This document shows positions 29,601 through 38,100 of a DNA stretch of 60,923 nt, one piece after another (the stretch's first letter is position 1; each line of letters opens with the position of its first letter). The stretch is from positions 1-60,923 of the forward strand of contig JAGLDC010000060.1 in NCBI GenBank assembly GCA_023145965.1, in the 5' to 3' direction. A program made the position numbers and the translations under genes. The notes beneath the pieces are model-generated. The model had not been told where the DNA came from, searched no databases, and saw nothing but the letters and a program-made list of their open reading frames with translations. The DNA is from a bacterium (GTDB taxonomy: Bacteria; UBP14; UBA6098).

Positions 29601-30272
29601 TTTGGTGTTAGCTTCCTCGATGGCGGAAGCGCGAGTTTAGATACCGGTAATGTTCGCCAGTTGACCGGCAATCCAACCTTATTCAGTTTAGCGGATACTG
29701 TAGATTATTCACTCGCAACCATCTCAGATTTCGGCCTCGATGAATTCGAGCACCAGATGGGAAGCGGCGCAACGACGGTTCTTTGGTCGCAGCTTATTAG
29801 CCCGATTCCTCATGCCACCAATGGAAGAGGTGTCTGGATGAACGCGGCGTCCTACAAGACTTACGTGCAAAGCCCGTATTTCGGCGCTGTTATCGACATC
29901 CCGACCGTAGGCAGTAACGAGATTTTATTCGACGAGCTGCTCGACGGTTTCGGTGTCAATCCTGCAGTTCCTGAGAAGAAGGCATCGCTCCCCGGCGAGA
30001 TGACGCTTTACGCGAATGTTCCTAACCCGTTCAACGCGACGACGGAGGTCTTCTTCAACGTCACGAGAACTGGCGAATTCGACCTGTCCATCTTCGATAT
30101 GATGGGCAAAAAGGTCACCGATCTCGCAACCGGTGTAATGCCCGCAGGAATGCACAGAGTTATCTGGGACGGCAGAGATGCTATTGGCAACGATGCTGAG
30201 TCCGGTATTTATTTCTATCGACTTAAGGGCGATGCCGGCGAAATCACTAAGAGAATGATTCTTCTCAAATAG
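26613..30272 (+). CDS. Large secreted multidomain protein with FlgD-like C-terminal sorting domain
   Basis: 1219 residues. In order: signal peptide (1-21); one copy of an unnamed domain shared with the next gene (about 24-175, with FFPLDDP and VEWDPAGIP); an Ig-like Big_5-type domain (about 185-290, with FTNWNPADGAIDV); three carboxypeptidase-regulatory-like domains (about 295-535, with ASGYYHV and GYFAFNDVPEGGYTL); a segment of about 200 residues with aromatic-rich strands; an FN3-like stretch; a Rossmann-like domain ending in YLRCGGNLFIEGAD; and a FlgD-Ig domain (about 1133-1219, PNPFNAT, IFDMMGKKV, WDGRDAIGNDAESGIY, MILLK). It is probably exported to the surface. The SD AGGAGG is perfect. 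The product is a paralogue in architecture of the gene at 30488. Confidence 0.88.
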   Translation: MRNKALLFAALAIALAITAFGQEWEIPFQVYTNPDSARVLVAKTSIYGSELYDSTVVVGVDSFTIDKAAPPAPPSGLSVFFPLDDPTYFFIDRLMIDGRSSAIDTLIWTIQWGGATAMDIVTVEWDPAGIPADAELLIDTTFLTSTVDWSSAQNMSLVSSVMGNGMLNKVQMRFTRVVPDVDTLPPYFTNWNPADGAIDVPETTTTLSVDIIDAMSPIDESSITLDVAGFSVPSMFLDISDISGGKRVTASTGGMISLPPGSTIVCIACAADSIGNDACDTANFTIHDTVTTIWCVEGTVSVGGESDLSGSIVIVGAYHDSTDASGYYHVCAPENSYILYVLSFDGRNDSLDIDLDSDQTHNFSFPAIIGSISGTVFLDGASDHSGTVVAELVSGFTTTTDVAGDYMLDDCEIGTVRVSASHSGYETKVDTFDLTSDTTGIDFLLFPVTMDYDITGTITLEGMTIHSATNVNLSDGLSYDEDRTTNGAGYFAFNDVPEGGYTLTATHTDFESWDTTITVNSDLDINRELAEAPSVYYNPPSNLQSTTRPCWPGAFNLITWDPPMMADTVKLAHCSARGYGDTRWGGFSMYYGYGWAGGGYAMPFVAPRSGMTLSKIRMAMHPSSYGVNSLIGIWEEDPDSGGPGDIIWSSTVALNDTSDGWVYIDVPAGILVGTDLFFVGWNDPTDTDVLYVMYDYTSPDTLAWVHNAYDSSWSWEGDNVNMADGDFAVECYVSGGARSHGELSNMEMIEALQSSKVSHPDRAKALADFHPKSLDGPNVDLFSVTSVTPRLRPSELPNEYLLYRHTSPFTDTTVAEFVTSLPDTSPYYLDMDDIDDVTYYYGIVAVYPTGVSEVSVLGKGYNRNPPAGTNVLLIDWCGGPQLDTLGWEWDSSDSLVALLGNAGFTGDSLLITGEQERLYGYFFTEDDTTLYDLIVITWSPLSSSGWLGPRMRGPEWRKLDDYLRCGGNLFIEGADAMEMLSGDGYATNQYDSLYSQFGVSFLDGGSASLDTGNVRQLTGNPTLFSLADTVDYSLATISDFGLDEFEHQMGSGATTVLWSQLISPIPHATNGRGVWMNAASYKTYVQSPYFGAVIDIPTVGSNEILFDELLDGFGVNPAVPEKKASLPGEMTLYANVPNPFNATTEVFFNVTRTGEFDLSIFDMMGKKVTDLATGVMPAGMHRVIWDGRDAIGNDAESGIYFYRLKGDAGEITKRMILLK

Positions 30273-30279
30273 TGCTTTT

Positions 30280-30302
30280 GAGGGGGGCTTTATGCCCCCC
30301 TC
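30280..30302 (+). terminator. GC-rich terminator-like hairpin
   Basis: GAGGGGGGC (30280-30288) and GCCCCCCTC (30294-30302) form a perfect 9-bp stem with a 5-nt loop, starting 8 nt after the stop codon. The trailing U-run is weak, so termination may depend on the stem alone. Confidence 0.65.
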
Positions 30303-30308
30303 TGTATC

Positions 30309-30334
30309 TAGGGGTGCACGGTTGTGCGCCCCTA
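30309..30334. repeat. Isolated GGGGTGCAC/GTGCGCCCC hairpin
   Basis: TAGGGGTGCAC (30309-30319) pairs with GTGCGCCCCTA (30324-30334) through 11 bp with one G-T wobble and a GGTT loop. Similar CTAGGGGCGC-type palindromes are scattered in intergenic regions of many bacteria, so this may be one copy of a genome-wide repeat. Only one copy is in the window. Confidence 0.55.
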
Positions 30335-30468
30335 CGGAATCTAGATATTATTTTTGAAATGTTTTTTTTCGTTTTTGATTTTATGTAGTTCTTTAATTTT
30401 GGTTATATGAGAGCTATCTGTTTTTTCGGTTGTATCTCTATAGCTTAAGACATTGTTTGATTTTAAAA

Positions 30469-30483
30469 CCCTTAAGAAGGGGG
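30469..30483 (+). promoter_or_regulatory. Small hairpin over the ribosome binding site of the gene at 30488
   Basis: CCCTT (30469-30473) can pair with AAGGG (30477-30481), part of the SD run AAGGGGG. It could mask the ribosome binding site, but the stem is only 5 bp with a 3-nt loop, so the effect is uncertain. I found no convincing promoter in 30335-30468, which is T-rich. Confidence 0.3.
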
Positions 30484-30487
30484 CAAA

Positions 30488-33400
30488 ATGGGAAATTTGA
30501 CGAAAGTGATCGCACTCACTATCCTCGTTTTCGGTTTAGCAACATTCGCCGAACCGTGGACGACGACGCTCACTCTCGATGACGGAACCCGCACGCTCGA
30601 ACTTACCTTTGGGCGTATAGACGGAGCCTTGGATCTTCTAGGAGACGAGGATGTCGTTCTTGCAATTCCGCCACCTTCCGGTTCTTATGCCTGGTTCGAG
30701 ATTGACGACCCGATTAATCCGTATATCACAATGTTATATACTGATATTCGTCAGGATAATGGGGACAGCGCGCTTTGGGTAACTCACATCTTTTCACTAG
30801 AAACCTCTATTTCTGTGGAATGGAATTCGGCTGCTTTGCCAGCTGGTGATTTCTTTATCGGCGCACATTATCCGACCGAGGATGTCGATACATGGGTTAA
30901 TATGAAGACTATTGACACTCTGGATATTACACCGGGGATAATTCTGGATATAGTCCACCAACCAAGCGGCTATTATCCCGAAGACGAACCTGTTTTCTCT
31001 AACTGGTATCCTTACGACGGTGCTACTGGCGTCTCTGTAACCAGCGATATCCGTTTCGATGTTACAGATGTAGGTAGCGGAATCGATCCGTCGAGCATCA
31101 CCATGGAGGTTCACGGTGTCGAAGTAACGGATGATATTGCACTTACGCCTATAGAAGACGGTTATAGGGTTTCATATGAACCGGATTTACCGCTTCCCGG
31201 TGAAAGCTGGATATCGGTTATTGTAACGGCCTCTGATAACGCACATGAACCTCATGTTGCCGATGCCGTTATTGCATATCACACTGGTTATTCAATTTTG
31301 CCTGTTCAATGGGAAGTTCCACTCAATGTTTATAACATAGATGGCGAAGATACTCAGTTCGTAGATATTTCTTTCGGTGCGGATCCTTTAGCTACTGCCG
31401 GATTCAATATGGGATACGACATGGTTTTCCCGATGGCTCCTCCTTCAGTATTCTATGCTTTTTTTCCGCTCACTGATCCTGATTACTCTCTTTATAGGAT
31501 GCTTACTCGCGATATTCGCTCTTCGGATTTATTCTTCGATGAGTGGATTGTTTATTTTGGTAACACAGATGATGTATTAGGCATTGTATGGGATGAGGCA
31601 GATATTCCAACCGACAAAAACGCCTTTATTGCTATAACATTCCCCTCGATATATCCAACCGATGGCGAATGGCAGGACATGCGCGATATTGATTTTGTCG
31701 AGTTTGGTCCCGGACGGCAGGCCTGGGTAAAGGTTCTCAGTCCCAGCGGTGACACTCTTGCACCTCGGGTCGTATATACCGATCCTGCCGACGGTGAAAC
31801 AGGTGTTGCGGTTTCGTCAGAAATACACGCAAAAATATTGGATATTGGTAGCGGTGTTGATCCTACTTCGATTTGGATGATCGTCGATGGAGTGGATGTT
31901 ACAATGAGTCTTTTAGTTTCTTCATCGAGCGGAACAACGATGGTTCGCTACATCCCGCCTATGGATTTCGATCCTCTAGAAACGATTGAGGTTACAATTG
32001 GCGTCGATGACCTTGCCGATCCTGCCAATCATACGGAATACAATTGGGATTTCGTTACCGGATATTTCCTCACTCCCGAATGGATGGAATCATTATTTGT
32101 CTGGACTGACGAGCCGGGAGAGCTTCTCCACCACTTCACGCTTTATTTTGGTGGCGATACGGAAGGAACAGACTTATTTGATTATGGACTCGATCAACAA
32201 CAACCACCAGCTCCTCCGGGCGATACACCCTATGGTTTTTTCCATATCGATGACCCGCTATGGGGTCAGCTTGCGCGTGACATCCGCGATTCTGAGGATG
32301 ATGATATCATGTGGGTCGGCATGATGATGCGTATCCCGGTTGATGATGAAATAGACAATTGGATTAGCTGGAATTCCGATTACCTTCCAGAGGACGGTAG
32401 CTTCCAATGTGCTTGGTGGCTCACAGGCGACACTGTTTGGCAAAATATGCGCCTCATCAACAGAATCGATATCGAGACACCGGGAGTTCTTTTAATTCAC
32501 TTCAATAGAGGTGTTCCGCCCACGTATTGCTTAGCCGGCACGGTTTCTACCGCTGATGGCGGTCCAATCGGGGGTGCGACAATTTGGATATCTGAAGAGC
32601 TGAACACGACTTCAGATGTCGACGGTTATTATCAAATTTGTGAAATAGAGGGTGGCGAATGGGGAATCTTTACCAGCATCGAAGGATATTATCCAGACAG
32701 TGCCTGGTTCACGTTCGCTGATAATATTGAATATAATCCGGTTCTTTTGCCGATGCCACCGCCATTAGCAACGGTTAGCGGTTATATCACCTGTGAAGAT
32801 GCCGGTTCTTCTGAGGATGCTATGGTTATCCTCGGCTCGGATACAACCTATGCCGATACTGAGGGTTATTACGAATTCCTTGAAATTCCTATGGGTGACT
32901 ACACCATGCATGTTTCCCTGGAATATTATATTCCGCAAACGCGCGAGATAACTGTCGATGATATTGTCATCGAGGAAGATTTCCTCTTATTGCGTCAAAT
33001 TGGGAATATTGTGGGTGTGATAACACTTTCTGATGATCCACCGAACCTATCCGGAACGATGGTCGAGCTGACCGGAACGACTTTCGATGCTGTTTATACG
33101 AATTCCGACGGCGAGTATCTTATCTCTGATGTGCCCTACGGCGACTACGATATTAGAATTAGCAGAATAAGTTATATCACACTGGATACCAACTTAGCGC
33201 ATCTCTCTTTAGAAGATACATTGAACGCAGAACTTGAATACGAGTTTATTCTGCCGCCACCTCAAGAGCTCACTGGCAGAGCGACGTATGACACCCGGAT
33301 TATCCTAAGCTGGGAAGAACCAGAGCCCAGCACTGCAACACTTCAAGGATATAATATCTACCGGCAGATTCCGTTCTCTGACGACTCGATAGTTGGATAT

Positions 33401-34570
33401 GTTCCCGATCCATATACCGAATTTGTGGAATGGGATCTTATAAACTATCTACCTTATACTTATTCGGTCACAGCAGTCTATGACGAGGGAGAAAGTGAAC
33501 CGGAAGGCCCGACAACAGTCTGGCTTAACCCCGAAACAACCTCCGCAGATATTCTTATATGGGATTACGACAATGGTGCTATGCTTGCAAATCAAGGCGA
33601 GACCGACGAAGGCGAATTCCTTCGCCAAAGGGTCGAGTTATGGGGAGACATGGAAGTCGAGGTGACTGGACAGGATGAGAACCTTGGTGACCGCGATCTA
33701 TTTGCATATCGTGCTATCATCCTAATTACAGGTGTAGATGACGCAACGGATGCTATTCCTAACAATTCGAGTATAAACGCGATATCGCGCTATATTGCTG
33801 CGGGTGGCAGAATCTATTGTGAAGGCGCCGACTTTGGATATGATTTTGGCAGAGATGCAAGCCCTCCGAACAGAAAAAAACTTTTCTTGTTCTTTGGTGC
33901 TACTTATATTGCCGATGGTTATACCCACGATGATGGCAATGTGATGTCTCTTCTCGGCGAGGACACATCGTTCTTCACTGAGGGAGTTGTTAATATCGGT
34001 TATGACTATCAGAGTAATGCTGACCAGCGCATAGATGAGTGGGATACCACCGAAACAGCTGAAGGTGTAACCTGGGCTATGTTCTCACAGTCAGATCCTG
34101 CGCCGTTAATGAGCAATCTTCGTATGCTATATCGCGAGATGCATGCATGGAGGTCTGTGCTATCCAGCGTCTATATCGGTGCGATGAACGACGGCCCTGC
34201 GCCTTCGGGACGCCAGCATGTGATCGCCGCTATTCTGAACTTCCTTCTCGGAACGGATTACATTTTGGTGCAGGAGTCCAAGGATATATTGCCGGAGAAG
34301 CTTGCGCTTTCGGCCAGTCCAAATCCATTTAATGCTGTCTGTAAATTCTCAATCGAGGTTGACGCACCGGGGAATTTGGACCTAAGCATTATCGACATCA
34401 CCGGAAGACCCGTTGCTAGGCTTTCCGAAGGATGGGCTGCGGCCGGATTCTACAGCACCACCTGGGATGGAACCGATGATTCTGGAGTTACTTCGCCCAG
34501 TGGCGTGTATTTTGCAGTGCTCAAGTGCGGAGATAAAGTCGCAAAGACTCGGGTAACTTTGGTTAAGTAG
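30488..34570 (+). CDS. Large secreted protein with three copies of an unnamed domain and a FlgD-like sorting domain
   Basis: 1360 residues. In order: signal peptide (1-21); three tandem units made of an unnamed domain of about 140 residues (22-158, 272-415, 528-672), the first two each followed by an Ig-like Big_5-type domain (165-265, 420-527); three carboxypeptidase-regulatory-like domains (about 678-755, 760-835, 840-920, each with a GYY or GEY motif); an FN3-like domain (922-1013); a Rossmann-like domain with YIAAGGRIYCEGAD; and a FlgD-Ig domain (about 1275-1360, SPNPFNA, WDGTDDSG, SPSGVYF, VTLVK). It is probably a type IX-like export substrate. AAGGGGG lies 5 nt before the ATG. It follows the related gene at 26613. 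Confidence 0.88.
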   Translation: MGNLTKVIALTILVFGLATFAEPWTTTLTLDDGTRTLELTFGRIDGALDLLGDEDVVLAIPPPSGSYAWFEIDDPINPYITMLYTDIRQDNGDSALWVTHIFSLETSISVEWNSAALPAGDFFIGAHYPTEDVDTWVNMKTIDTLDITPGIILDIVHQPSGYYPEDEPVFSNWYPYDGATGVSVTSDIRFDVTDVGSGIDPSSITMEVHGVEVTDDIALTPIEDGYRVSYEPDLPLPGESWISVIVTASDNAHEPHVADAVIAYHTGYSILPVQWEVPLNVYNIDGEDTQFVDISFGADPLATAGFNMGYDMVFPMAPPSVFYAFFPLTDPDYSLYRMLTRDIRSSDLFFDEWIVYFGNTDDVLGIVWDEADIPTDKNAFIAITFPSIYPTDGEWQDMRDIDFVEFGPGRQAWVKVLSPSGDTLAPRVVYTDPADGETGVAVSSEIHAKILDIGSGVDPTSIWMIVDGVDVTMSLLVSSSSGTTMVRYIPPMDFDPLETIEVTIGVDDLADPANHTEYNWDFVTGYFLTPEWMESLFVWTDEPGELLHHFTLYFGGDTEGTDLFDYGLDQQQPPAPPGDTPYGFFHIDDPLWGQLARDIRDSEDDDIMWVGMMMRIPVDDEIDNWISWNSDYLPEDGSFQCAWWLTGDTVWQNMRLINRIDIETPGVLLIHFNRGVPPTYCLAGTVSTADGGPIGGATIWISEELNTTSDVDGYYQICEIEGGEWGIFTSIEGYYPDSAWFTFADNIEYNPVLLPMPPPLATVSGYITCEDAGSSEDAMVILGSDTTYADTEGYYEFLEIPMGDYTMHVSLEYYIPQTREITVDDIVIEEDFLLLRQIGNIVGVITLSDDPPNLSGTMVELTGTTFDAVYTNSDGEYLISDVPYGDYDIRISRISYITLDTNLAHLSLEDTLNAELEYEFILPPPQELTGRATYDTRIILSWEEPEPSTATLQGYNIYRQIPFSDDSIVGYVPDPYTEFVEWDLINYLPYTYSVTAVYDEGESEPEGPTTVWLNPETTSADILIWDYDNGAMLANQGETDEGEFLRQRVELWGDMEVEVTGQDENLGDRDLFAYRAIILITGVDDATDAIPNNSSINAISRYIAAGGRIYCEGADFGYDFGRDASPPNRKKLFLFFGATYIADGYTHDDGNVMSLLGEDTSFFTEGVVNIGYDYQSNADQRIDEWDTTETAEGVTWAMFSQSDPAPLMSNLRMLYREMHAWRSVLSSVYIGAMNDGPAPSGRQHVIAAILNFLLGTDYILVQESKDILPEKLALSASPNPFNAVCKFSIEVDAPGNLDLSIIDITGRPVARLSEGWAAAGFYSTTWDGTDDSGVTSPSGVYFAVLKCGDKVAKTRVTLVK

Positions 34571-34592
34571 AGATAATGTAATGTTTGTGTCG

Positions 34593-34625
34593 AGAACGGG
34601 CGAGTCGAACTGGCTTGCCCGTTCT
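34593..34625 (+). terminator. Terminator-like hairpin after the 1360-residue protein gene
   Basis: AGAACGGGC (34593-34601) is a perfect 9-bp complement of GCCCGTTCT (34617-34625), 23 bp after the stop codon. No U-run follows, so the assignment rests on position and stem strength. Confidence 0.5.
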
Positions 34626-34659
34626 GCTTCACAATTTTCGAGAAAGTATCAATAATTGC

Positions 34660-34688
34660 TTGACATTCACTCAAATCGACATTAATTA
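34660..34688 (+). promoter_or_regulatory. Promoter of pth (possibly giving a leaderless mRNA)
   Basis: TTGACA (34660-34665), 17-nt spacer, TAATTA (34683-34688). The expected transcription start is about 34695, only a few nucleotides before the TTG start of pth at 34699. Confidence 0.6.
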
Positions 34689-34698
34689 GCGGACTACT

Positions 34699-35274
34699 TT
34701 GAATATAAGTTGTATCATAGGTCTCGGCAATCCGGGTAAGCGTTATGTCGATACGCGGCATAACGTTGGCTTCATGGTTTTAGATGAAATCGCGCGGCGT
34801 TATTCGAAGAAGTTTTCCGCCGGTAGCGGAGATTATTTCATCGTCGAGGCGTCTCGAAGGTTCCCGGTCGTGCTCATCAAGCCAACCACGTTTATGAACC
34901 TTTCGGGTATTGCGGCGAGGCATATTATGAAGAAAAAAGAGCTTGTAGCGGATGAAATCCTCGTCGTCCACGACGATTTAGATTTGCAGTTCGGTCGCTT
35001 GAGATTACGAACCGCCGGTTCGTCCGGCGGCCACAACGGGCTGGGGGATATTATTATGCGCCTCGGTGTCGATACGATTCCCCGTCTTAGAATCGGGATT
35101 GGAGATAAACCGGAGCGTGTCGAGGGCGCGGATTATGTTCTGAGTAATTTTAACTCGAACGAGAAGAAAGAACTTCCGTTTGTTATAGCAACTGCCGCCG
35201 ATGCCCTCGAGCTTGCTGTTTCCGAGGATTTCGAAGCGGCAATGAACGAATTTAACAAAAAAAAAGAAATTTAG
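34699..35274 (+). CDS. pth: Peptidyl-tRNA hydrolase
   Basis: 191 residues, typical for bacterial Pth, which hydrolyses the ester bond of peptidyl-tRNAs released from stalled ribosomes. Family residues are present: Asn11 (GLGNPG), catalytic His21 (TRHNVGF), Asn67 (FMNLSG), the VVHDDLDL block (Asp92-Asp93) and Asn113 (GGHNGL). The start is TTG at 34699; an in-frame stop 12 nt upstream leaves no other standard start, and the sequence beginning MNISCIIGLGNPG aligns with the family N terminus. There is no clear ribosome binding site, in keeping with the very short leader predicted. Co-transcription with hppA 27 bp downstream is likely. Confidence 0.96.
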   Translation: MNISCIIGLGNPGKRYVDTRHNVGFMVLDEIARRYSKKFSAGSGDYFIVEASRRFPVVLIKPTTFMNLSGIAARHIMKKKELVADEILVVHDDLDLQFGRLRLRTAGSSGGHNGLGDIIMRLGVDTIPRLRIGIGDKPERVEGADYVLSNFNSNEKKELPFVIATAADALELAVSEDFEAAMNEFNKKKEI

Positions 35275-35301
35275 ATTTAGTGCCGAGAAGGAGGTCTAAC
35301 G

Positions 35302-37326
35302 ATGCTTTACGTGCCGATAATAGGTGTTGTTGGAATTATTGCCGCAGGGATAATTTATCTTTACGTTATTAAACGCCCCCCCGGAAACGATAAGATGATA
35401 GAGATCGCCGAGATGATTCATAACGGGGCACTTGTGTTTCTTAAGAGAGAATATTCTACACTTCTCGTTTTCGTAATTGCGGTTTTCGCACTTATCGCCA
35501 TCTTTCTGAAAAACGAATATGTAGCTAACCTCGGGATTTATACCGCGATAGCTTTCCTCGCCGGCGCCGGATGCAGTATGCTCGCCGGTTTTTTAGGAAT
35601 GTCCGCCGCGACAAAAGCCAATGTGCGGACCTCGTGGGCCGCTAAATCTTTGGGACAGGGACCCGCGCTTCGCGTGGCGTTTTTCGGCGGAAGTGTCATG
35701 GGTTTGTCGGTCGCTTCCCTCGGTCTAATCGGCGTCGGGATTCTGTTTATGATTTTTTCTAAGGATTCCGCCGCATCGGCTATAATTAACGGTTTTGCCA
35801 TGGGCGCTAGCTCGATCGCGCTTTTCGCGCGTGTCGGCGGAGGGATTTTCACTAAAACCGCCGATATCGGCGCTGACCTAGTCGGCAAGGTCGAGGAGAA
35901 TATACCCGAAGACGATCCGCGTAATCCGGCAACTATTGCGGATAATGTCGGCGACAATGTCGGCGATGTGGCGGGCATGGGCGCGGATATTTTCGAAAGC
36001 TATGTTGGCGCAATAATCGCAACTATTTCAATTGCCGCTACTGCAACACTGACATCTTCCAATCCTGTAGTTAGGGAGATTGTCGGCAATCGCATCGGAT
36101 ACATGGGTTTTCCGCTGACTGTTGTTTCGATTGGGCTGTTGGCGAGTATAATCGGCATCCTTTTTTTAAGAGCATTAGAACGAATCTCGCCGGCATCTGC
36201 TTTGCGTTTGACAACATATATTGCTAACATCTTGCTTTTTGGAGGAACCGCGTTGGCGGTGCACCTTCTTCATATTCATTTCAATGTTTTTTGGTCGATG
36301 GTTGTAGGTTCGCTGGTGGGAATCTCAATCGGATTAATCGCCGAATACTACACCAGTAAAAAGCCAATCATCAGAATTGCTCAGTCCAGTGAAACAGGCG
36401 CAGCTACGAATATTATAAACGGTTTAGCTTATGGCATGGAATCGACCATGCTTCCGATAATCGCCATTTGCATCGCAATTTATGCAAGTTATCATCTTTC
36501 AGGGCTTTATGGAATTGGCATTGCTGCAGTCGGGATGTTGGCGACTGTCGGTATTACAATGAGTGTAGATGCATACGGCCCTATCGCCGACAATGCAGGA
36601 GGAATCACACAAATGAGCGGCCTTGGGCCAAAGGTTCGCAAGATAACTGACGAACTCGATTCTCTAGGAAATACAACTGCTGCTATGGGCAAGGGTTTCG
36701 CCATAGGTAGCGCGGCATTAACAGCTCTCGCCCTATTTTCGGCCTACACCCAAGCGGCAGGCTTATCATCGATAGACATCACAAAGCCGCTTGTCGTTAT
36801 CGGGTTGCTTTTAGGTGGTGGAATACCTTTTCTTTTCGCCAGTTTGACTCTTAGAAGCGTGGGAAAAGCCGCATTCGAGATGGTTAAAGAGGTTCGCAGG
36901 CAATTTAAGGAAATAACCGGGCTTAGAGAGGGCAATGCAAAGCCCGATGTTCGCCGCTGTATAGATATTTCAACACGCGCAGCGCTCAAGGAAATGATAA
37001 TTCCCGGCTTGATGGCTATTTTGACTCCAGTCATTGCTGGTTTTCTTTTAGGTGCAGAGGCGTTAGGTGGGATGTTGGCCGGTGCCACGCTTTCAGGTGT
37101 TTTGCTCGCCCTTTTTATGGCTAATTCCGGGGGTGCCTGGGATAATGCAAAAAAATATATAGAAGCGGGTAACTTTGGAGGCAAAGGCTCTGAAGCCCAC
37201 GCAGCAGCTGTGGTCGGGGATACGGTCGGAGATCCATTTAAAGACACCTCGGGGCCATCAATGAATATTCTTATCAAGCTTATGAGCGTGGTGAGCCTCG
37301 TGCTTGCGCCACTGCTTTTAAGATAA
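35302..37326 (+). CDS. hppA: Membrane-bound ion-pumping pyrophosphatase (K+-dependent, probably Na+ type)
   Basis: 674 residues with about 16 membrane segments. It couples PPi hydrolysis to cation export across the inner membrane. The pyrophosphate-binding motifs [27 protein letters not shown] and the C-terminal [17 protein letters not shown] are intact. Ala460 in GNTTAA, where K+-independent enzymes have Lys, predicts K+ dependence. Asp229 and Glu232 in ADIFESY match the gate glutamate position of Na+-PPases, so Na+ transport is my inference; H+ or dual transport is not excluded. A very strong SD (AAGGAGGT) precedes the ATG. Confidence 0.96.
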   Translation: MLYVPIIGVVGIIAAGIIYLYVIKRPPGNDKMIEIAEMIHNGALVFLKREYSTLLVFVIAVFALIAIFLKNEYVANLGIYTAIAFLAGAGCSMLAGFLGMSAATKANVRTSWAAKSLGQGPALRVAFFGGSVMGLSVASLGLIGVGILFMIFSKDSAASAIINGFAMGASSIALFARVGGGIFTKTADIGADLVGKVEENIPEDDPRNPATIADNVGDNVGDVAGMGADIFESYVGAIIATISIAATATLTSSNPVVREIVGNRIGYMGFPLTVVSIGLLASIIGILFLRALERISPASALRLTTYIANILLFGGTALAVHLLHIHFNVFWSMVVGSLVGISIGLIAEYYTSKKPIIRIAQSSETGAATNIINGLAYGMESTMLPIIAICIAIYASYHLSGLYGIGIAAVGMLATVGITMSVDAYGPIADNAGGITQMSGLGPKVRKITDELDSLGNTTAAMGKGFAIGSAALTALALFSAYTQAAGLSSIDITKPLVVIGLLLGGGIPFLFASLTLRSVGKAAFEMVKEVRRQFKEITGLREGNAKPDVRRCIDISTRAALKEMIIPGLMAILTPVIAGFLLGAEALGGMLAGATLSGVLLALFMANSGGAWDNAKKYIEAGNFGGKGSEAHAAAVVGDTVGDPFKDTSGPSMNILIKLMSVVSLVLAPLLLR

Positions 37327-37404
37327 TTACGCTTTCATATAAATTCGGTTTGGACTCCGCTCCCCCGATATTTAGTGATAGCGAAATATTGCTTCGGAAA
37401 ACAC

Positions 37405-37432
37405 TTGTAAAATATTTTTTAATATTTATACT
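37405..37432 (+). promoter_or_regulatory. Candidate promoter of the rpsF ribosomal-protein operon
   Basis: TTGTAA (37405-37410), 16-nt spacer, TATACT (37427-37432). The -10 matches 5 of 6 consensus bases and the -35 matches 4 of 6. The start would be near 37439, giving a leader of about 73 nt. Confidence 0.5.
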
Positions 37433-37452
37433 TGGGTTTTTGTAAAATCAAA

Positions 37453-37495
37453 TGGACGGTATGGAACTCCCCATGCCCCATCTACGGGTGGTCCA
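37453..37495 (+). promoter_or_regulatory. Structured mRNA leader of rpsF (possible S6:S18 autoregulatory site)
   Basis: TGGAC (37453-37457) pairs with GTCCA (37491-37495). Inside, GGTATGG (37458-37464) pairs with CCATGCC (37471-37477) with one wobble. rpsF leaders in many bacteria carry an RNA that binds the S6:S18 complex, and the position fits. I could not confirm the conserved bases of that motif. Confidence 0.4.
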
Positions 37496-37511
37496 AGTTC
37501 AAAGGAGACAA

Positions 37512-37850
37512 ATGGAGAATCAAAAAACTTACGAGATGGCTACAATCTTCAGGCCAGAACTGGAAGAGACGGGTTTCGACCCGCTCATCGATATTGTCGA
37601 GAATATTATTCTCTCGGCTGGCGGAGAGATGATCGCCAAGGATATTTGGGGTATGCGAGAATTAGCCTATACCATCAAAAAAATAACGAGCGGGTATTAC
37701 GTTTTCTACTATTTCAACGCAGAACCGGCCGCTCCTCACAAGATCCGCGACGCCATTATGTTGAATGAAAATATTCTTCGACACATGATCGTCGTCAGCG
37801 AATACATGCCGGAACATCTCAAGAAAGGAGACGGCGATGGGGAAGCGTAA
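37512..37850 (+). CDS. rpsF: Small-subunit ribosomal protein S6
   Basis: 112 residues. The N-terminal QKTYEMATIFRPELEE, the central IWGMRELAYTIKK and YYVFYYFNAEP, and NENILRHMIVV are typical of S6, which binds the 16S platform with S18. The frame is open to 37452, but the ATG at 37512 has AAAGGAG 5 nt upstream and gives the normal S6 N terminus. It is followed directly by rpsR and rplI; ssb, often found between rpsF and rpsR, is absent. Confidence 0.97.
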   Translation: MENQKTYEMATIFRPELEETGFDPLIDIVENIILSAGGEMIAKDIWGMRELAYTIKKITSGYYVFYYFNAEPAAPHKIRDAIMLNENILRHMIVVSEYMPEHLKKGDGDGEA

Positions 37851-38091
37851 ACCTAGAAGAACGATGAGATTCACGGTGCGCAGGAGAACATGTCTATTCT
37901 GCGATGAACCAGATATCATCATTGATTACAAGAACACGGATATTATCAAGAAGTATCTTTCTGACCGCGGAAAGATTGTTGCTCGCAGGGTCAATGGAAA
38001 CTGCGCTAAACATCAACGCCAACTTGCAAGAGTGATCAAAAGGGCGCGCTTTATTGCGCTTGCACCCTTTAAGATCGACATATACCGGTAG
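37837..38091 (+). CDS. rpsR: Small-subunit ribosomal protein S18
   Basis: 84 residues. It is the S6 partner on the 30S platform. The sequence IDYKNTDIIKKYLSDRGKIVARRVNG and AKHQRQLARVIKRARFIALAPF is characteristic. The N-terminal CLFC pair (Cys19 and Cys22) may keep a partial zinc-site motif. It overlaps the end of rpsF by 14 nt, with AAAGGAG upstream of its ATG. Confidence 0.97.
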   Translation: MGKRKPRRTMRFTVRRRTCLFCDEPDIIIDYKNTDIIKKYLSDRGKIVARRVNGNCAKHQRQLARVIKRARFIALAPFKIDIYR

Positions 38092-38100
38092 GAGGCAATA

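Noticed and set aside
35538-37277. Minus-strand open frames of 146 and 177 codons opposite hppA
   Set aside because: Antisense shadows of a high-confidence conserved gene.
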